Shown here: piece by piece, positions 40,008 to 50,519 of the stretch
How the letters are laid out: each line of letters starts with the position of its first letter
Numbering within the stretch: position 1 is the stretch's first letter
NCBI GenBank assembly: GCA_900208305.1
Contig: OAPG01000006.1
Location: 248,001 to 312,000 of the forward strand
Reading direction: 5' to 3'
Length of the DNA: 64,000 nt
Origin: Melanopsichium pennsylvanicum
Lineage: Eukaryota > Basidiomycota > Ustilaginomycetes > Ustilaginales
Notes under the pieces: generated by a model
Told to the model about the DNA's origin: nothing
The model's database searches: none
Seen by the model: only the letters and a program-made list of their open reading frames with translations
Program-made: the position numbers and the translations under genes

Positions 40008-43000
40008 ATGGACTCTTCCGTTGATCCACGTCAGCTTCGGCGGATGTTTCAATCCGTAACGAGCCGAGAAAGACGCTTCAATAGCCCTGAAGAGCTGCTG
40101 TGCACATACACCGCTCCTTTCATCCAGATCTTTTCGGAATCAGCACTGCCTGCAACGCTCAAGACACCATCTCTGTTGTCTCCCCCACCTTTGTCGTCTT
40201 CAGCCTCTGCCTCCCCTTTTCAATCCAGTCGTCAAGAAATCGATGTATTGCTGGTGGAATCCGTCCAAGCATCGTTACTCAACTGTATAGTTGTCGACTG
40301 GAACCACTCACTTGAGCCAACATTACTCCGCGACTTGCTTGAAACATGGTTCTTCGCTCCATCCGCCGATCTCTCGACTACCTCCTCTCAACAGGGCACA
40401 TTGCAGCTCTGCGCTCTTCGAACCATCACTAGTGTTCTCTCGACCCCTGATCAGCATTCGTTAACACTGGAAACGGTCGAGCAACTCTGCACAGCCGCAC
40501 TGTCCCACCTCAGCCTCCCCGCATTGATCAATGCGGTCGTGACGAATTCCAACAAGGCGAGAGCCGACGTGGTCTGGGGCGAAGCACTGAGGTTCACTTG
40601 TAGCTTGCCTGATAGGCTTGCCAATGCGACTCTTGGCAAAATGCCTGAAGGATTCTCTTTGAATACGTGGATCGAACAGGTGCTCGTTGGCGGGGTCGCA
40701 ACGACACTGGACAGCCAAGTTCTGACGCATCAAAAGATCAAGCTTCTGAAAGATGTTTTGATCAGACTCAACAGGATAGGATATCTGAGCAGGACCATCG
40801 ATGCTGAACATCGTGGATTCTGGCCTTCGCTCCTGGCCTTCTCGTTACAAAGCAAACGTGTGGTGGAAGCGTGGCCCAAGCTTAGAAGCATCTTGAGCAG
40901 ACAGTTGCGGCTGAAACTGGACATCGGATTGATCGGGAGCTTGCAGTACCTTCTCGCAACCAAAGGGTATGCTACGGGATTAGTGACAGAGCAAGAGAGA
41001 ACCAGAGCTGGTAGCGAAGGAACGGCTTTTCTCGGCAAGCTTTCTCACAGAGCCGTCGCAGCAACAGCTCAGGTGCTAGGAGCATTCCTCAAATCTGCCC
41101 AAAACAAAGATGCAGCGTCAGGGTCCGATTCGGTTTCGGACTCAGACGAAGAGGATACGACAACGTCGACGGTGAAGGTATTCAAATCGGTCGCATTGTC
41201 TCACAGCATCGAACAAATTCCGCTTCTGGCTTTGGCTTGGGCAACGTATCTCTCAAACAATCTTGCACCTTCCGAGCTGCTGACATGTCTCGAAATGACG
41301 CTGGATGTTTGGGCGGATACGACTCGGATCAAGCGTTCCATTTTGGGCGAACAAAGGTTCTTGACCACTCTCATCTCCTGCCTCTTGGCCAGCATTTCTA
41401 TCTCGACCACACCAACTTCGAAAAGTGGGATCTACAGCGCAAGTTCGACCAGAGGAACAAAGGAGCGGTTTGAGACAATTGCGAGGTCCAGGGCGATTCT
41501 GGATGGAGTGTCTGCACATCTAGAACATACGGATGCTACAACGAGGAGGTTAGGCATGTTGGTCGCGGAATTGCTCAGTGCCAAAACCGTGGACGTCAAT
41601 GAGGGCAAAGGAAAGGCGTTAAACTTTGGCCGGGGCATGTGGGATGGAGTGGGAGGTGGCAAGGAAGAGTGTCGAGTACTACGTGCCCTTTCAGATGCCT
41701 GGATGTATCACAGTGCGGCAATAGAAGACGTCATGAGACAATGGAAAGAGAATGATATCGTACAAGCTATCCAGCTTCTAAGCATAACTTCCGATCACGA
41801 AAAGGACAAGAAAGAGGGGCTGAAGCAGGTGGCTACGGTGAAAAAGGTGAGATCCAGTGGGCCGAAGACAAGATGTTTGCCAAGAAAGGTCGAGCCTCCA
41901 GCTCGAGGCAACACCAAAATTCGACCTTTGATCACGATGCTTGGGTCGGATAACGAATTGGAACCGGAACAAGACGATACTCAACCAGTACCTTTGAAGA
42001 TGTTTTCCACCACCCGTCGACAAGAGCATCCATCTTGGTCTGACTCGTCAGAATCAAGCTCGGACGAACTGGACAGCGACGATGCCGACGGCGGCAACGA
42101 TCCGAATGAAATTCAGCGTCTCGCTGCCGAACTCAGCGGCCTATCCTCTGGCGAAGCAGGTAACATCCTCAAAGGTACTAGCCTGGACAATAGCTCCACC
42201 AAGTCTTTTCGAACCAAATCGAAGCGTCGTCCCACCGGCGATGTTTTTGATTTTGATCAAGACAAAGAATCGCATGCACCCCAATTCAATAAGAAGCTTT
42301 CCATCCCTGTGTACGTTTCGCAACTCGGTCCAATGCTGAAATCGTCCGACAGAGCCAGTATCCGTCTTGCCCTTCGCCACGCGGCGACATTGATTCGACG
42401 CAAAAGCCTTAGAAAGACGTACGGAAACGAGGTCTCGGAAAATGCAGTTGACCTTACGCTGTGTTTTTGCGCTCTGCACGACAATTATGGGATCAAAGAC
42501 TTCGACAGGATGAGAAGGGAGGCGCTGACGAGTCTCGCTGTGGGAGCTCCGGTGACGGTGGTCGAGGTGATGGCGGAACAGTGTTTTGGTAGTCAGTATA
42601 CTAATGCTCAACGTACGGCTATGTGGGCGAGTATCGTAGAGAGTGCGCTCGAGTTGAGTGGCAAGAAGAAAAGAGACCATGTCGGGATAAAGGGAGAACA
42701 AGGAGGAAGAGAAGCTGACAAAGTGGGCAGAGTTGCGGACGGGGTGGTGAATGGGGTCATTGAAAATGCCAAACGAATTGGTGAGGACAGAGTTCCTGCT
42801 ATTCGGCGAGAGAAGAACCTGTCCATATCTGCCTCTACTCGGTCCATTGGAGACCGTTCTACAAGGGCGCTTGTTCAAGTGCTCGACGGATCTTCTTCTT
42901 CTTCTTCTTCGATCATGACTCAGCGAGATCACAGCGGAAATGGTGACGATAATCTTCAGATGTGGACTAAAATTGCAGGACCAACGTATTTGTTCCCTTT

Positions 43001-43562
43001 GATCAATCGCTTTTTGGCGTACCAAAATCACTTTTCCACCCGGAATTTTTCGACCTACCTCGGCACGGGTACGGCGGCAATGTTCTCACCCGAAACACTC
43101 GCCGTATTTCTCGACACCCTGACCATCCTCATATCGCTAGTATCGAGTCACTTGCTGTCGGAACTTACGCCATCGCTACTTGAAGTTGCATGTACGCTTC
43201 TCAAACCTTCTTCGATCAACATGTCAGCCTCATGGATCGGTGCTAGCGCAAGTGTGCACACGGCCTCGATGCTGAATCTGCTAGCGGTGATTATACATCT
43301 CAATCTCGAATGGGATCATGCAGAATCGCTGATCAAAAACTCTAAGTCAGTCACACGCCTAAGAAGCCTCTTATCCGTGATACAGCATCTGTTTACAGTG
43401 TTGCAGGAGAAACACAGCTATGCAAGTGGAGACGCAAAAAATGCAGGAGGGGTGAGGTTAAAGATCCTCAGCAGGGCTGCAACAATCTTATTACTCATGG
43501 ACACGATTGATTCCATCAGAATCGAGGTCGTGAGGAGGATGATTGGGTTCGTTCCATTGTAA
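40008..43562 (+). CDS. TEL2: Telomere length regulation protein Tel2 (TELO2)
   Basis: 1184 residues from the ATG at 40008; a GTG four codons earlier is not used. The protein is an alpha-helical repeat. The conserved Tel2 C-terminal block is at about 764-885: PVYVSQLGPMLKSSD, then ALRHAATLIRRK, YGNEVSENAVDL, FDRMRREALTSLAVGAP. Between the halves, about 610-760, is an acidic Ser-rich linker (SDSSESSSDELDSDDADGG) like the CK2-phosphorylated linker that recruits the R2TP chaperone in other Tel2 proteins. Tel2 with Tti1 and Tti2 stabilises PIKK kinases (TOR, ATM/Tel1, ATR/Mec1). A TCT run near 42895 encodes poly-Ser at about 963-970, another lineage-specific insertion. It is convergent with ISWI. 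Confidence 0.9.
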   Translation: MDSSVDPRQLRRMFQSVTSRERRFNSPEELLCTYTAPFIQIFSESALPATLKTPSLLSPPPLSSSASASPFQSSRQEIDVLLVESVQASLLNCIVVDWNHSLEPTLLRDLLETWFFAPSADLSTTSSQQGTLQLCALRTITSVLSTPDQHSLTLETVEQLCTAALSHLSLPALINAVVTNSNKARADVVWGEALRFTCSLPDRLANATLGKMPEGFSLNTWIEQVLVGGVATTLDSQVLTHQKIKLLKDVLIRLNRIGYLSRTIDAEHRGFWPSLLAFSLQSKRVVEAWPKLRSILSRQLRLKLDIGLIGSLQYLLATKGYATGLVTEQERTRAGSEGTAFLGKLSHRAVAATAQVLGAFLKSAQNKDAASGSDSVSDSDEEDTTTSTVKVFKSVALSHSIEQIPLLALAWATYLSNNLAPSELLTCLEMTLDVWADTTRIKRSILGEQRFLTTLISCLLASISISTTPTSKSGIYSASSTRGTKERFETIARSRAILDGVSAHLEHTDATTRRLGMLVAELLSAKTVDVNEGKGKALNFGRGMWDGVGGGKEECRVLRALSDAWMYHSAAIEDVMRQWKENDIVQAIQLLSITSDHEKDKKEGLKQVATVKKVRSSGPKTRCLPRKVEPPARGNTKIRPLITMLGSDNELEPEQDDTQPVPLKMFSTTRRQEHPSWSDSSESSSDELDSDDADGGNDPNEIQRLAAELSGLSSGEAGNILKGTSLDNSSTKSFRTKSKRRPTGDVFDFDQDKESHAPQFNKKLSIPVYVSQLGPMLKSSDRASIRLALRHAATLIRRKSLRKTYGNEVSENAVDLTLCFCALHDNYGIKDFDRMRREALTSLAVGAPVTVVEVMAEQCFGSQYTNAQRTAMWASIVESALELSGKKKRDHVGIKGEQGGREADKVGRVADGVVNGVIENAKRIGEDRVPAIRREKNLSISASTRSIGDRSTRALVQVLDGSSSSSSSIMTQRDHSGNGDDNLQMWTKIAGPTYLFPLINRFLAYQNHFSTRNFSTYLGTGTAAMFSPETLAVFLDTLTILISLVSSHLLSELTPSLLEVACTLLKPSSINMSASWIGASASVHTASMLNLLAVIIHLNLEWDHAESLIKNSKSVTRLRSLLSVIQHLFTVLQEKHSYASGDAKNAGGVRLKILSRAATILLLMDTIDSIRIEVVRRMIGFVPL

Positions 43563-43924
43563 TTCTTTGCCTCTTAGTATACTCGATCACAGAGGGTGCT
43601 CACTCGTCCCAAATCCAAAGATTTCCCGGTAGGTTGCTTGATGGCATGAATGCATTCAATTTTGAAGTGTGCCAAACAGAGGAATGAGCGTGCGTGTGTT
43701 GCAGATTGCGCACTAAAAATCAAAGTACTGTTATTTGAGATAAGCACTTTCGGCTTCGAGATCTCTTTCCTTTTTTATCTTTTTTTCTTATTGATTCATA
43801 ACAGTCCCCTTGTTTGCGAATGCCTTGTCGGCAGACTTGGAAAGGAACAGATGATGATTAAAGAAAAAACATTGCACGAAACAAGACCAAACTGAGAAAC
43901 CAAAATGAAAAATAAAAATAAAAA
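43563..43924. other. Intergenic, convergent 3' ends of TEL2 and ISWI
   Basis: 362 bp, T- and A-rich, between converging genes, presumably polyadenylation regions for both. No gene was seen. Confidence 0.4.
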
Positions 43925-46900
43925 TCACTTCTTCTTCTTCTTTGCTGCCCCGGCGGCAGCAGGTGTGCTTTGCCTCGAGCTACCAGCATTGCTACCTGTA
44001 TCTAACGCCCTCTTCTTGTTGCCACCTTTGGTCTTGGACTCTTCATCCTCAACCTCCTTCAACACCAAGAGAACCAAAGTATTGCACCTCCTTCCCAACT
44101 CTTGGGGCGTCCTACTTTTGATGAACCAGTCGAACCTGAATCCGCTGTAGCCCATCACATCCTTCTTGATCTTGTCATACGTATCGCCTTCACCCAACCC
44201 ATACTCTGCCAACTTGACTAACAAAAATCTATCTTCCTCTTCCGAATAACTCTTACCTTTATTCTGACCGTAATGGATCTTCAACTGCAACAAAGGTTGA
44301 CGGTAACTGTTGACTTTCCTCTTGATCACGCTCTCTTGCAACTGCTGTTTCACCAATTTCTTCTCTCCTTCTTCAATCCTATCTATCAATTTTTGATATT
44401 CCGTCAACTCTTGCATACGATCCCAAAACACTTTGCTGTACTCCTTGATCTCCTTTTCGGTCTTGCTCGAATCAGGCATATCGGCAGCAATCAGCCCAAA
44501 CGATTTGCGACCATACCTTTCGCATCCTCGTACAAAGATCTGAAACTCTCTTCGATTCCAGTTGCCAAACCCTTCTTGTGCAAGCTCTTCCTTCTCTTGC
44601 ACTTCCTCTTCCGTCAGAGCTTCAGCAGTATCGATAAACTCTTGCTCCTTCTTCCTCTCCTCTTCCGCCTCCTCGGCTGTCATGTCGTCCGACGCCTCCT
44701 TTGCTGGAACACGATATCCGATCGATCGCTGGTATGCAGCTGTCTCCCTGTCCTGAAGCTCCGAGAGACGAGCAGGATAGAACTGGAAATCGTTGACATT
44801 GATCTGTTTCGGCGCCCTTGGCGCTTTGGGTTGCGTAGGTTTAGCACCCACCCGCATAGCATCGCGATAGTAATTATCAATCGAATAGTTGGCTTTGCGC
44901 TCACGTTTACTAGGCTCAATCCAAAGTTGACCAATCGGTTTTCGCTCCGAAAAATCGTTTCCTTCCCAATTATACACGGTATCGCTCTTGAAGTTGTTGA
45001 GATCGTCAAGGTTCAAACCTTGATACTTTGCTTGGATCGCCTGTGTTCGTTCTTCACCTTTCGAGATGATGGCATCGATGTCTTCATTGATCGACATGTC
45101 CTCCTTGTTGCTAATGATCTTTTCGGCTCCGTGTTGGATCATGTCGACAAGGTCCTCCTTGGATTGGGCCGCCTTGGCCGCTTGTTGAGCTCGGCCCTGT
45201 TGAATGACCAGTTGATCTAAACGCAGCTTCTGCGCAGCTCGATCCAAGATACGCTCCTCGATCGCGTGTTCCGTGACAAACCTGAAAACGTACACTTGCT
45301 TGGTCTGGCCGATTCGATGAGCGCGATCCATGGCTTGCAGATCAGCCTGAGGGTTCCAGTCCGAGTCGAACAGCACCACAATGTCGGCGGTGGTGAGGTT
45401 GATACCCAGGCCACCGGCACGCGTGGTGAGCAGGAAGATAAACTTTTCCGATCCAGGCTTGTTGTACTCGTCGATCGCTGCGATTCTATCCTCATGAGCG
45501 GTGCCTCCATCGATTCGACAGTACTGGTACTCACGAAAGAGACAGTAGTCCTCCAGAATGTCGAGCATTCGAGACATCTGACTAAATATGAGCACTCGAG
45601 ACCCCTTCTCCCTCATCTTTTTCAGCAATCGGTCGAGGATGACCATCTTGCCCGAATTGTCCACCAGATGCTCATCTGTAGTGAATGGTGGACCCGGTTC
45701 AGCTCCGTCAAAGAGGTACGGATGGTTACAGCACTTTCTGAGCTGCATGACAATATTCAACAACCTCGTCTTGCCTTCTTTTCGACCAACACCACCGTTG
45801 ACCGCATCGATATCCTTCTCGAGGATCGACTTGTACCACCTCCTCTGCATGTCCGTGAGGCCGACAAAGATATTGATCTCCTTCTTGGGCAGCAAACTCT
45901 TCTCCACGTCCGCTTTGACTCGACGCAGCAAGAAAGGGCGCAAAACCTTGTGCAACTGCTGCACAACCTGATCCTGGTTCTCATCACCTTTACCCTTGAA
46001 CCAGCTCTCAAAGTCTTCCGAGTTGCTGAAAACATCGGGCAGCAGAAAGTTGAGCAAAGACCAGAGCTCCATCAGGTTGTTCTGCAAGGGAGTACCGGTG
46101 ATCAAAAGACGCGAACGCGAGTTGAATGCTCGCACGATCTGCGAAAGCATCGAGTCGACATTCTTGATACGATGCGCTTCGTCAATGACAATGTACTCCC
46201 ACGAGAGTTTCTTGAGTGCCGACTTTTCGCGGAGGCACATCTCGTAAGTGGTGATGAGAACGTCAAAGTCTTGAGGCAGCAGATGGTCTTGAATCACCTT
46301 GTCGCGTTCTTCTTTAGAGCCTTTAAGAGTGACCACGTTGAAGCCAGGAACCCAACGGTGGAACTCTCGGTACCAGTTATCGAGGGTGGATTTAGGGACG
46401 ACGACCAAGTGGAAGCCTGAGGTGTTACGGAAATCGCGAAGGTATCCGAGGAAGGAGATGGTCTGAAGAGTTTTACCAAGACCCATCTCATCAGCGAGAA
46501 TACCGTTGATACCGTTGTGATAGAGCGAGATCATCCAGTTCAAGCCTTGGACCTGGTAGTCCCTCATGGTACCTCCCTTGACGTAAGCTGGCGACTCGTT
46601 GAAAACGAACGCATCCTCCTCATCTTCACCGCCCTCTTTGAGGAGTTCTTCGTCTTCCTCCTTCTCGGTCTTCCTACGACGGTTATCTCCACGCTTCTTA
46701 GTTTTCTTGCCGAAAGCGGCCTGCGACTCCTCGAGCATCTTTGCAAACTCTTCATCGCGCTCCTTCTTGATATCGATGAAATGCTGGAAGAGTTCGGTCT
46801 GACCGAGAAGGTACGAGAACCTCTTCATGCTGTCAGCAAGCTTGGACTTGTCCATCTCCTCGCGCGTGCTAGCCAGAGTTTGGTTCTGTGCGGCCTTGAC

Positions 46901-47227
46901 GGCTCTCTCTTGCTTACGAGCTGCGGCACGCTCATTCTTTTCGCGCTCCTTCTCGAGCTGACGAGGTGTTTTGGAGGGAGACATGGGTACGTTACCGTCT
47001 TCGTCGAGCTGATCCGCGTCTTCTTGGTCGGAGTCGGCTTCGCGCTTGTTGGGTGGTGTTTGTGCTCGGGATACAGAGGCAGAAGCTGTGGGTGCTCTGC
47101 TGAGATCAGTAGAGTTGGGAATGTAGTCGGAAAGCTTGTCCTGATCTTCCCAGTTCTTTGCGTCACGCATGGCTGGGGGCAAAGCGGATGGCTTGAGGTG
47201 GCCATTGGTGCCGTTGGGCTCTGACAT
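43925..47227 (-). CDS. ISWI: ISWI-family chromatin-remodelling ATPase
   Basis: 1100 residues, ATG at 47227; the frame extends 26 codons upstream only to a TTG. The Snf2 ATPase has Walker A DEMGLGKT (246-253), the DEAH box (349-352) and LITGTPLQNN. The helicase C lobe ends with TTRAGGLGINL, DWNPQADLQAMDRAHRIGQ. Downstream, about 740-1060, is the HAND-SANT-SLIDE module that marks ISWI (for example KEPRAPKQINVNDFQFYPARL-type HAND, NRREFQIFVRGCERYG for SANT, YSEEEDRFLLVKLAEYG for SLIDE). AutoN-like basic residues occur near 170-190. ISWI slides and spaces nucleosomes, reading linker DNA and the H4 tail. The C-terminus ends in a Lys run. The sequence looks intact and normal in length. Confidence 0.96.
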   Translation of the reverse strand: MSEPNGTNGHLKPSALPPAMRDAKNWEDQDKLSDYIPNSTDLSRAPTASASVSRAQTPPNKREADSDQEDADQLDEDGNVPMSPSKTPRQLEKEREKNERAAARKQERAVKAAQNQTLASTREEMDKSKLADSMKRFSYLLGQTELFQHFIDIKKERDEEFAKMLEESQAAFGKKTKKRGDNRRRKTEKEEDEELLKEGGEDEEDAFVFNESPAYVKGGTMRDYQVQGLNWMISLYHNGINGILADEMGLGKTLQTISFLGYLRDFRNTSGFHLVVVPKSTLDNWYREFHRWVPGFNVVTLKGSKEERDKVIQDHLLPQDFDVLITTYEMCLREKSALKKLSWEYIVIDEAHRIKNVDSMLSQIVRAFNSRSRLLITGTPLQNNLMELWSLLNFLLPDVFSNSEDFESWFKGKGDENQDQVVQQLHKVLRPFLLRRVKADVEKSLLPKKEINIFVGLTDMQRRWYKSILEKDIDAVNGGVGRKEGKTRLLNIVMQLRKCCNHPYLFDGAEPGPPFTTDEHLVDNSGKMVILDRLLKKMREKGSRVLIFSQMSRMLDILEDYCLFREYQYCRIDGGTAHEDRIAAIDEYNKPGSEKFIFLLTTRAGGLGINLTTADIVVLFDSDWNPQADLQAMDRAHRIGQTKQVYVFRFVTEHAIEERILDRAAQKLRLDQLVIQQGRAQQAAKAAQSKEDLVDMIQHGAEKIISNKEDMSINEDIDAIISKGEERTQAIQAKYQGLNLDDLNNFKSDTVYNWEGNDFSERKPIGQLWIEPSKRERKANYSIDNYYRDAMRVGAKPTQPKAPRAPKQINVNDFQFYPARLSELQDRETAAYQRSIGYRVPAKEASDDMTAEEAEEERKKEQEFIDTAEALTEEEVQEKEELAQEGFGNWNRREFQIFVRGCERYGRKSFGLIAADMPDSSKTEKEIKEYSKVFWDRMQELTEYQKLIDRIEEGEKKLVKQQLQESVIKRKVNSYRQPLLQLKIHYGQNKGKSYSEEEDRFLLVKLAEYGLGEGDTYDKIKKDVMGYSGFRFDWFIKSRTPQELGRRCNTLVLLVLKEVEDEESKTKGGNKKRALDTGSNAGSSRQSTPAAAGAAKKKKK

Positions 47228-48175
47228 GGCAGGCGAGCCTCGTTTGTGCGACAAGTCAAGTGTCGGAGGACAAGAATTTGAGATGAGAGCTCTGCTTGAC
47301 TGCAATTAAGCGATCCTAGAGTCTGATCGTGTCTATGATGCAGCCCAGTTGGATGGAGATGAGTGGGCAAAGATGAATAGCAGTAGCACTTGTTGGTTGA
47401 GCGAGCCAAGAATTGCGGACCTCTTCGACTAATACGTCGTACGTATGCCACGATCGCAAGTGGTGGAGCTTTGTCGATGCAGAGTCAGGGCGCACACCTT
47501 TAAGTGTAGGCGGGACCAACGGCGGAGAATTAGATTTAGAAGGAAGAAAGTCTGGAGAACGGCTAAGGTAAAGAGATTGTGTTGAGGTGAAAGTGAAGGT
47601 AGGAGGTGTGAATGAGACACTAGCAAGCTTGAAATTTCAGCTGAGCTTTAGATCCATCTCGCTCGCGATGGAGAATTGCGCGCTGATGAGTAGTGAACGC
47701 CGTTAAGGGCCATGCCAAGGCGGACGAGGAGCACAAGCATCAGCAGCAGCAGCAAAAGCAGCAAAGGAGCATCAACTCGAACCGTTTAGAAATTCTTTCC
47801 GGCCGGAACCCTTTCTCAATTCTGCAGCTTACAGCCAAACAAATTCGCGAACGCGTCTCGCCCATCACACACACATGCTCATGAGCCAAAGTGGAGTCGA
47901 ACCAAGCTGTCACGCTCAACGCGTTCAAATCGTCTAAGCTTTCTTCATACATATGTCGCACGAGTATGGCTCGATTCACAACGCTTCTCATCAACCTCTT
48001 GCTTTCCTTCTCATCCTATCTTGTCTTTGATTAGCTTTCTCAATTGCCACTCACCAGCTGCGATACACCAAGTCAGAGAAAAGATTCAAGACGCACGTGA
48101 CAAATATATGTATTTTGAGGGGTTGCGAGCGTGAGCAACGGCATAAACACAGCTTATCTATAGGCACGGAGCTAC
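47228..48175. promoter_or_regulatory. Intergenic, MTD1 3' end to ISWI promoter
   Basis: 948 bp; both flanking genes are on the minus strand, so this carries the ISWI promoter and the MTD1 3' flank lies at its right. A short CAG/AGC-rich tract lies at about 47728-47760. No gene was recognised. Confidence 0.4.
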
Positions 48176-50113
48176 CTACTTGGAGCTCTCGGACAGCTCG
48201 CGGTACTCGACGAGCCTCAACAAATTCCTCTGGAGCATCGCGATCGTCGTCTTACCGATGGCTGGCAAGTACATCGACGCCCTTGTCCTAACATCAGGCT
48301 TGAAGTTCTTTTCACTCGAAAAGTTGACGCAAACCGCACCGCGCTTGATCCAGTCGGTTTCAATCTTGTAGTTGGCCGAAGGTACACCGGAGATGACCAC
48401 GTCCGAAGCACGAATGCACTCCTCCGTCGTCATGCTGCAGTTGCGCACTACGTGGTGCGGGCGAAGCTGCGAAGCCGTGTTCTGTGTGCGCGCCTTCTTG
48501 ACAATCTCGGATCGTGCACGCCCCGGCGATTCTAACGAGCAAGACTCGGCGGCGCGCTTGTCGAATTCTTGGATGGAGTCAATGTCGACAGAGTACACCT
48601 TGGCGCCATCGTTCGAGAGAAGGGCAGCGAGCGGACGACCGACGACTTCAGATCGATTGACGACGGTGATGGTTTTACCGTAAAGACGGTCGCCGTAAGG
48701 CAGCTCACGGTCGTACACACCGATGGCTTCGAGACACTTGACCATGGCTAGTGGAGTGCATGGCAAGATGGACTTGGCCATGCCAGAAGGCACCTGTTCG
48801 CCGTCAAGCGCCTCACGGCTGGCACGTTCCTCGGGAAGCTCACGCGTCGCGCCGGGAGCGTTTCCAAGTTTGCTTGGAGAGATCCAGCGAACATTATGGT
48901 ACATGTTCCAGCAATAGCTGAAGTGAAGACCCTCGACGTCCTTGCGGGGGTCGACGATCTGCTGGAGGTAAGTGTCCTGACGACCAAAGAAGATGGGGTA
49001 GTAGACCATGATACCGTGCACCTTTTCGTCGGCATTGGCAGCGATGATGAGGTCCTCGACGTCCGCCTCAAGGTCAAAGTCGGGCGAGGCACCCTGGTGG
49101 TCTTCCTCCTTGACTTCGACAGAGTCGTCCCATGTCTTCCAAATTTCGAACTCGATGCCAACAGCCTCGCAAGCCTTGCGGGTCCACTCGGCATAAGCTA
49201 CACTGGGAGGACTGGGAGTGGCGAGGATGCCCACCAGCTTGGGTCTGGACTTGCCCTGGTCGATGCGTGCTTGGATCGCCTCTTTGATAGTCTCTTGGTA
49301 AGGCGCAGCGATACCGGAGGCCTGCACAAGCTTGCCTGGGGTTTCGGCACTGGGCACAGAGCCGGATTGCGAAGATGGCTGGACGACAGGCTCAGACATG
49401 CTGCTAGCTACGCCACGAAGTACGTTGTTGGGCTGGACAGGACTGTCAGGTCGGCCTTGACGATCAAAGGCGTGTACAAGGTCGGAAGCCGAAAGCTGGT
49501 AGCTGGGCTCAAAGTCGCAGATAGTAGCGCGATGGAAAGTGTCGAGGAGTTGGTTGAACCGCGCCTTGCGCTCCGAACGGACGTACGAAGGTTCACGGAA
49601 GGATCCTTTGCCTCGAAGTCGAGGGGTCAAAGGAAGTGCCGATGAAGAATTTGAGGCGGAGGTGGAAGGCGAGTTGATACTTTCGGTTGAAGCGAATGAC
49701 CGAAGCGACGGAGGGCTAGACAGCTTGCCGAGGAGGGATTTGAGATGGGACAGGTCGAGATCGCTCGGATCTGCCTTTCGAGATTGAGAGGTTGTGTGGA
49801 AGGCCGAGCTGAATCGGAGCGGTGAAGTCGCTTCGAGGGGAGACGTAGCAGAAGAAGAGGCAGAGGATGCGAGGCTTGGAGTGCTTCCACGGACTGACGG
49901 AAGGCAAGGGGCAAAGGTGGAGCAAAAGTGCGGGGTGGAAGAGAATGCGTCCAAGAACGATATGTCAGCCGTTGAGGATCGAGAACAGGAGCAAGTGGCA
50001 AGGGGCCTGGACGACGCAGCCGACATAATAGGGTCAGACGCGGAAGCAGCAGTGGTAGAGGAGCAAGGAGCGAGTTTGGCGGAATGGAGTCGAATGGTGG
50101 AAAGCCGGTGCAT
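48176..50113 (-). CDS. MTD1: Methylenetetrahydrofolate dehydrogenase (NAD+), Mtd1-like, with long N-terminal extension
   Basis: 645 residues if the first ATG (50113) is used. Residues about 265-640 match yeast Mtd1 (320 residues) throughout: GIMVYYPIFFGRQDTYLQQIVDPRKDVEG, SILPCTPLAMVKCLE, NRSEVVGRPLAALLSNDGAKVYSVD, GVPSANYKI, IGKTTIAMLQRNLLRLV (given here as separate pieces). It oxidises 5,10-methylene-THF to methenyl-THF with NAD+. The first 238 residues are Ser/Arg-rich with few acidic residues at the start, so they could carry a mitochondrial presequence. An in-frame ATG at 49399 (Met239, MSEPVVQPSS) would give a 407-residue cytosolic form close to the yeast protein. Which start is used cannot be told here. 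An extra segment near 540-565 also interrupts the family alignment. Confidence 0.9.
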   Translation of the reverse strand: MHRLSTIRLHSAKLAPCSSTTAASASDPIMSAASSRPLATCSCSRSSTADISFLDAFSSTPHFCSTFAPCLPSVRGSTPSLASSASSSATSPLEATSPLRFSSAFHTTSQSRKADPSDLDLSHLKSLLGKLSSPPSLRSFASTESINSPSTSASNSSSALPLTPRLRGKGSFREPSYVRSERKARFNQLLDTFHRATICDFEPSYQLSASDLVHAFDRQGRPDSPVQPNNVLRGVASSMSEPVVQPSSQSGSVPSAETPGKLVQASGIAAPYQETIKEAIQARIDQGKSRPKLVGILATPSPPSVAYAEWTRKACEAVGIEFEIWKTWDDSVEVKEEDHQGASPDFDLEADVEDLIIAANADEKVHGIMVYYPIFFGRQDTYLQQIVDPRKDVEGLHFSYCWNMYHNVRWISPSKLGNAPGATRELPEERASREALDGEQVPSGMAKSILPCTPLAMVKCLEAIGVYDRELPYGDRLYGKTITVVNRSEVVGRPLAALLSNDGAKVYSVDIDSIQEFDKRAAESCSLESPGRARSEIVKKARTQNTASQLRPHHVVRNCSMTTEECIRASDVVISGVPSANYKIETDWIKRGAVCVNFSSEKNFKPDVRTRASMYLPAIGKTTIAMLQRNLLRLVEYRELSESSK

Positions 50114-50519
50114 ATATGCTGTCGATGGTGATCTAACGAAACCTTTTGGCCTTGGCAGGCTGCTTCAGGTGAAACTTAGTCGCCTGGATTGCAGATGGTG
50201 GTGTGCAAACGATAAAAGCGTCACAATCGTTCGGGCTAGAGGATAGGCAAACCAGAAGCAGATCAGGGCAGCTATATAGCGATAAGACAGTCTGTATCCT
50301 GTGTTGCTTCAAGATGAGCGACGGGACAACAATGGAGTCAAATGCTGTTGCTTATGAAGTCGCTATCGGTGGGTTGAAGGTTTCCTTGCCATGCAAAGCG
50401 TTGCCTGTAAGGGTGTAGATGATCGGTGGTCGGTGATTACTGGTTGCTGGTGGCTGATTGGTGGAGTGTGTATGCGGATGTGGACCTGGATGAGATGGGG
50501 AGCCTTTGATCAAAAGTCG

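Noticed and set aside
42141..43031. 296-codon minus frame opposite TEL2
   Set aside because: It overlaps the conserved Tel2 block and is explained by it.
45266..46420. 384-codon plus-strand frame opposite ISWI
   Set aside because: Antisense shadow of the conserved ATPase domain, with no family similarity.
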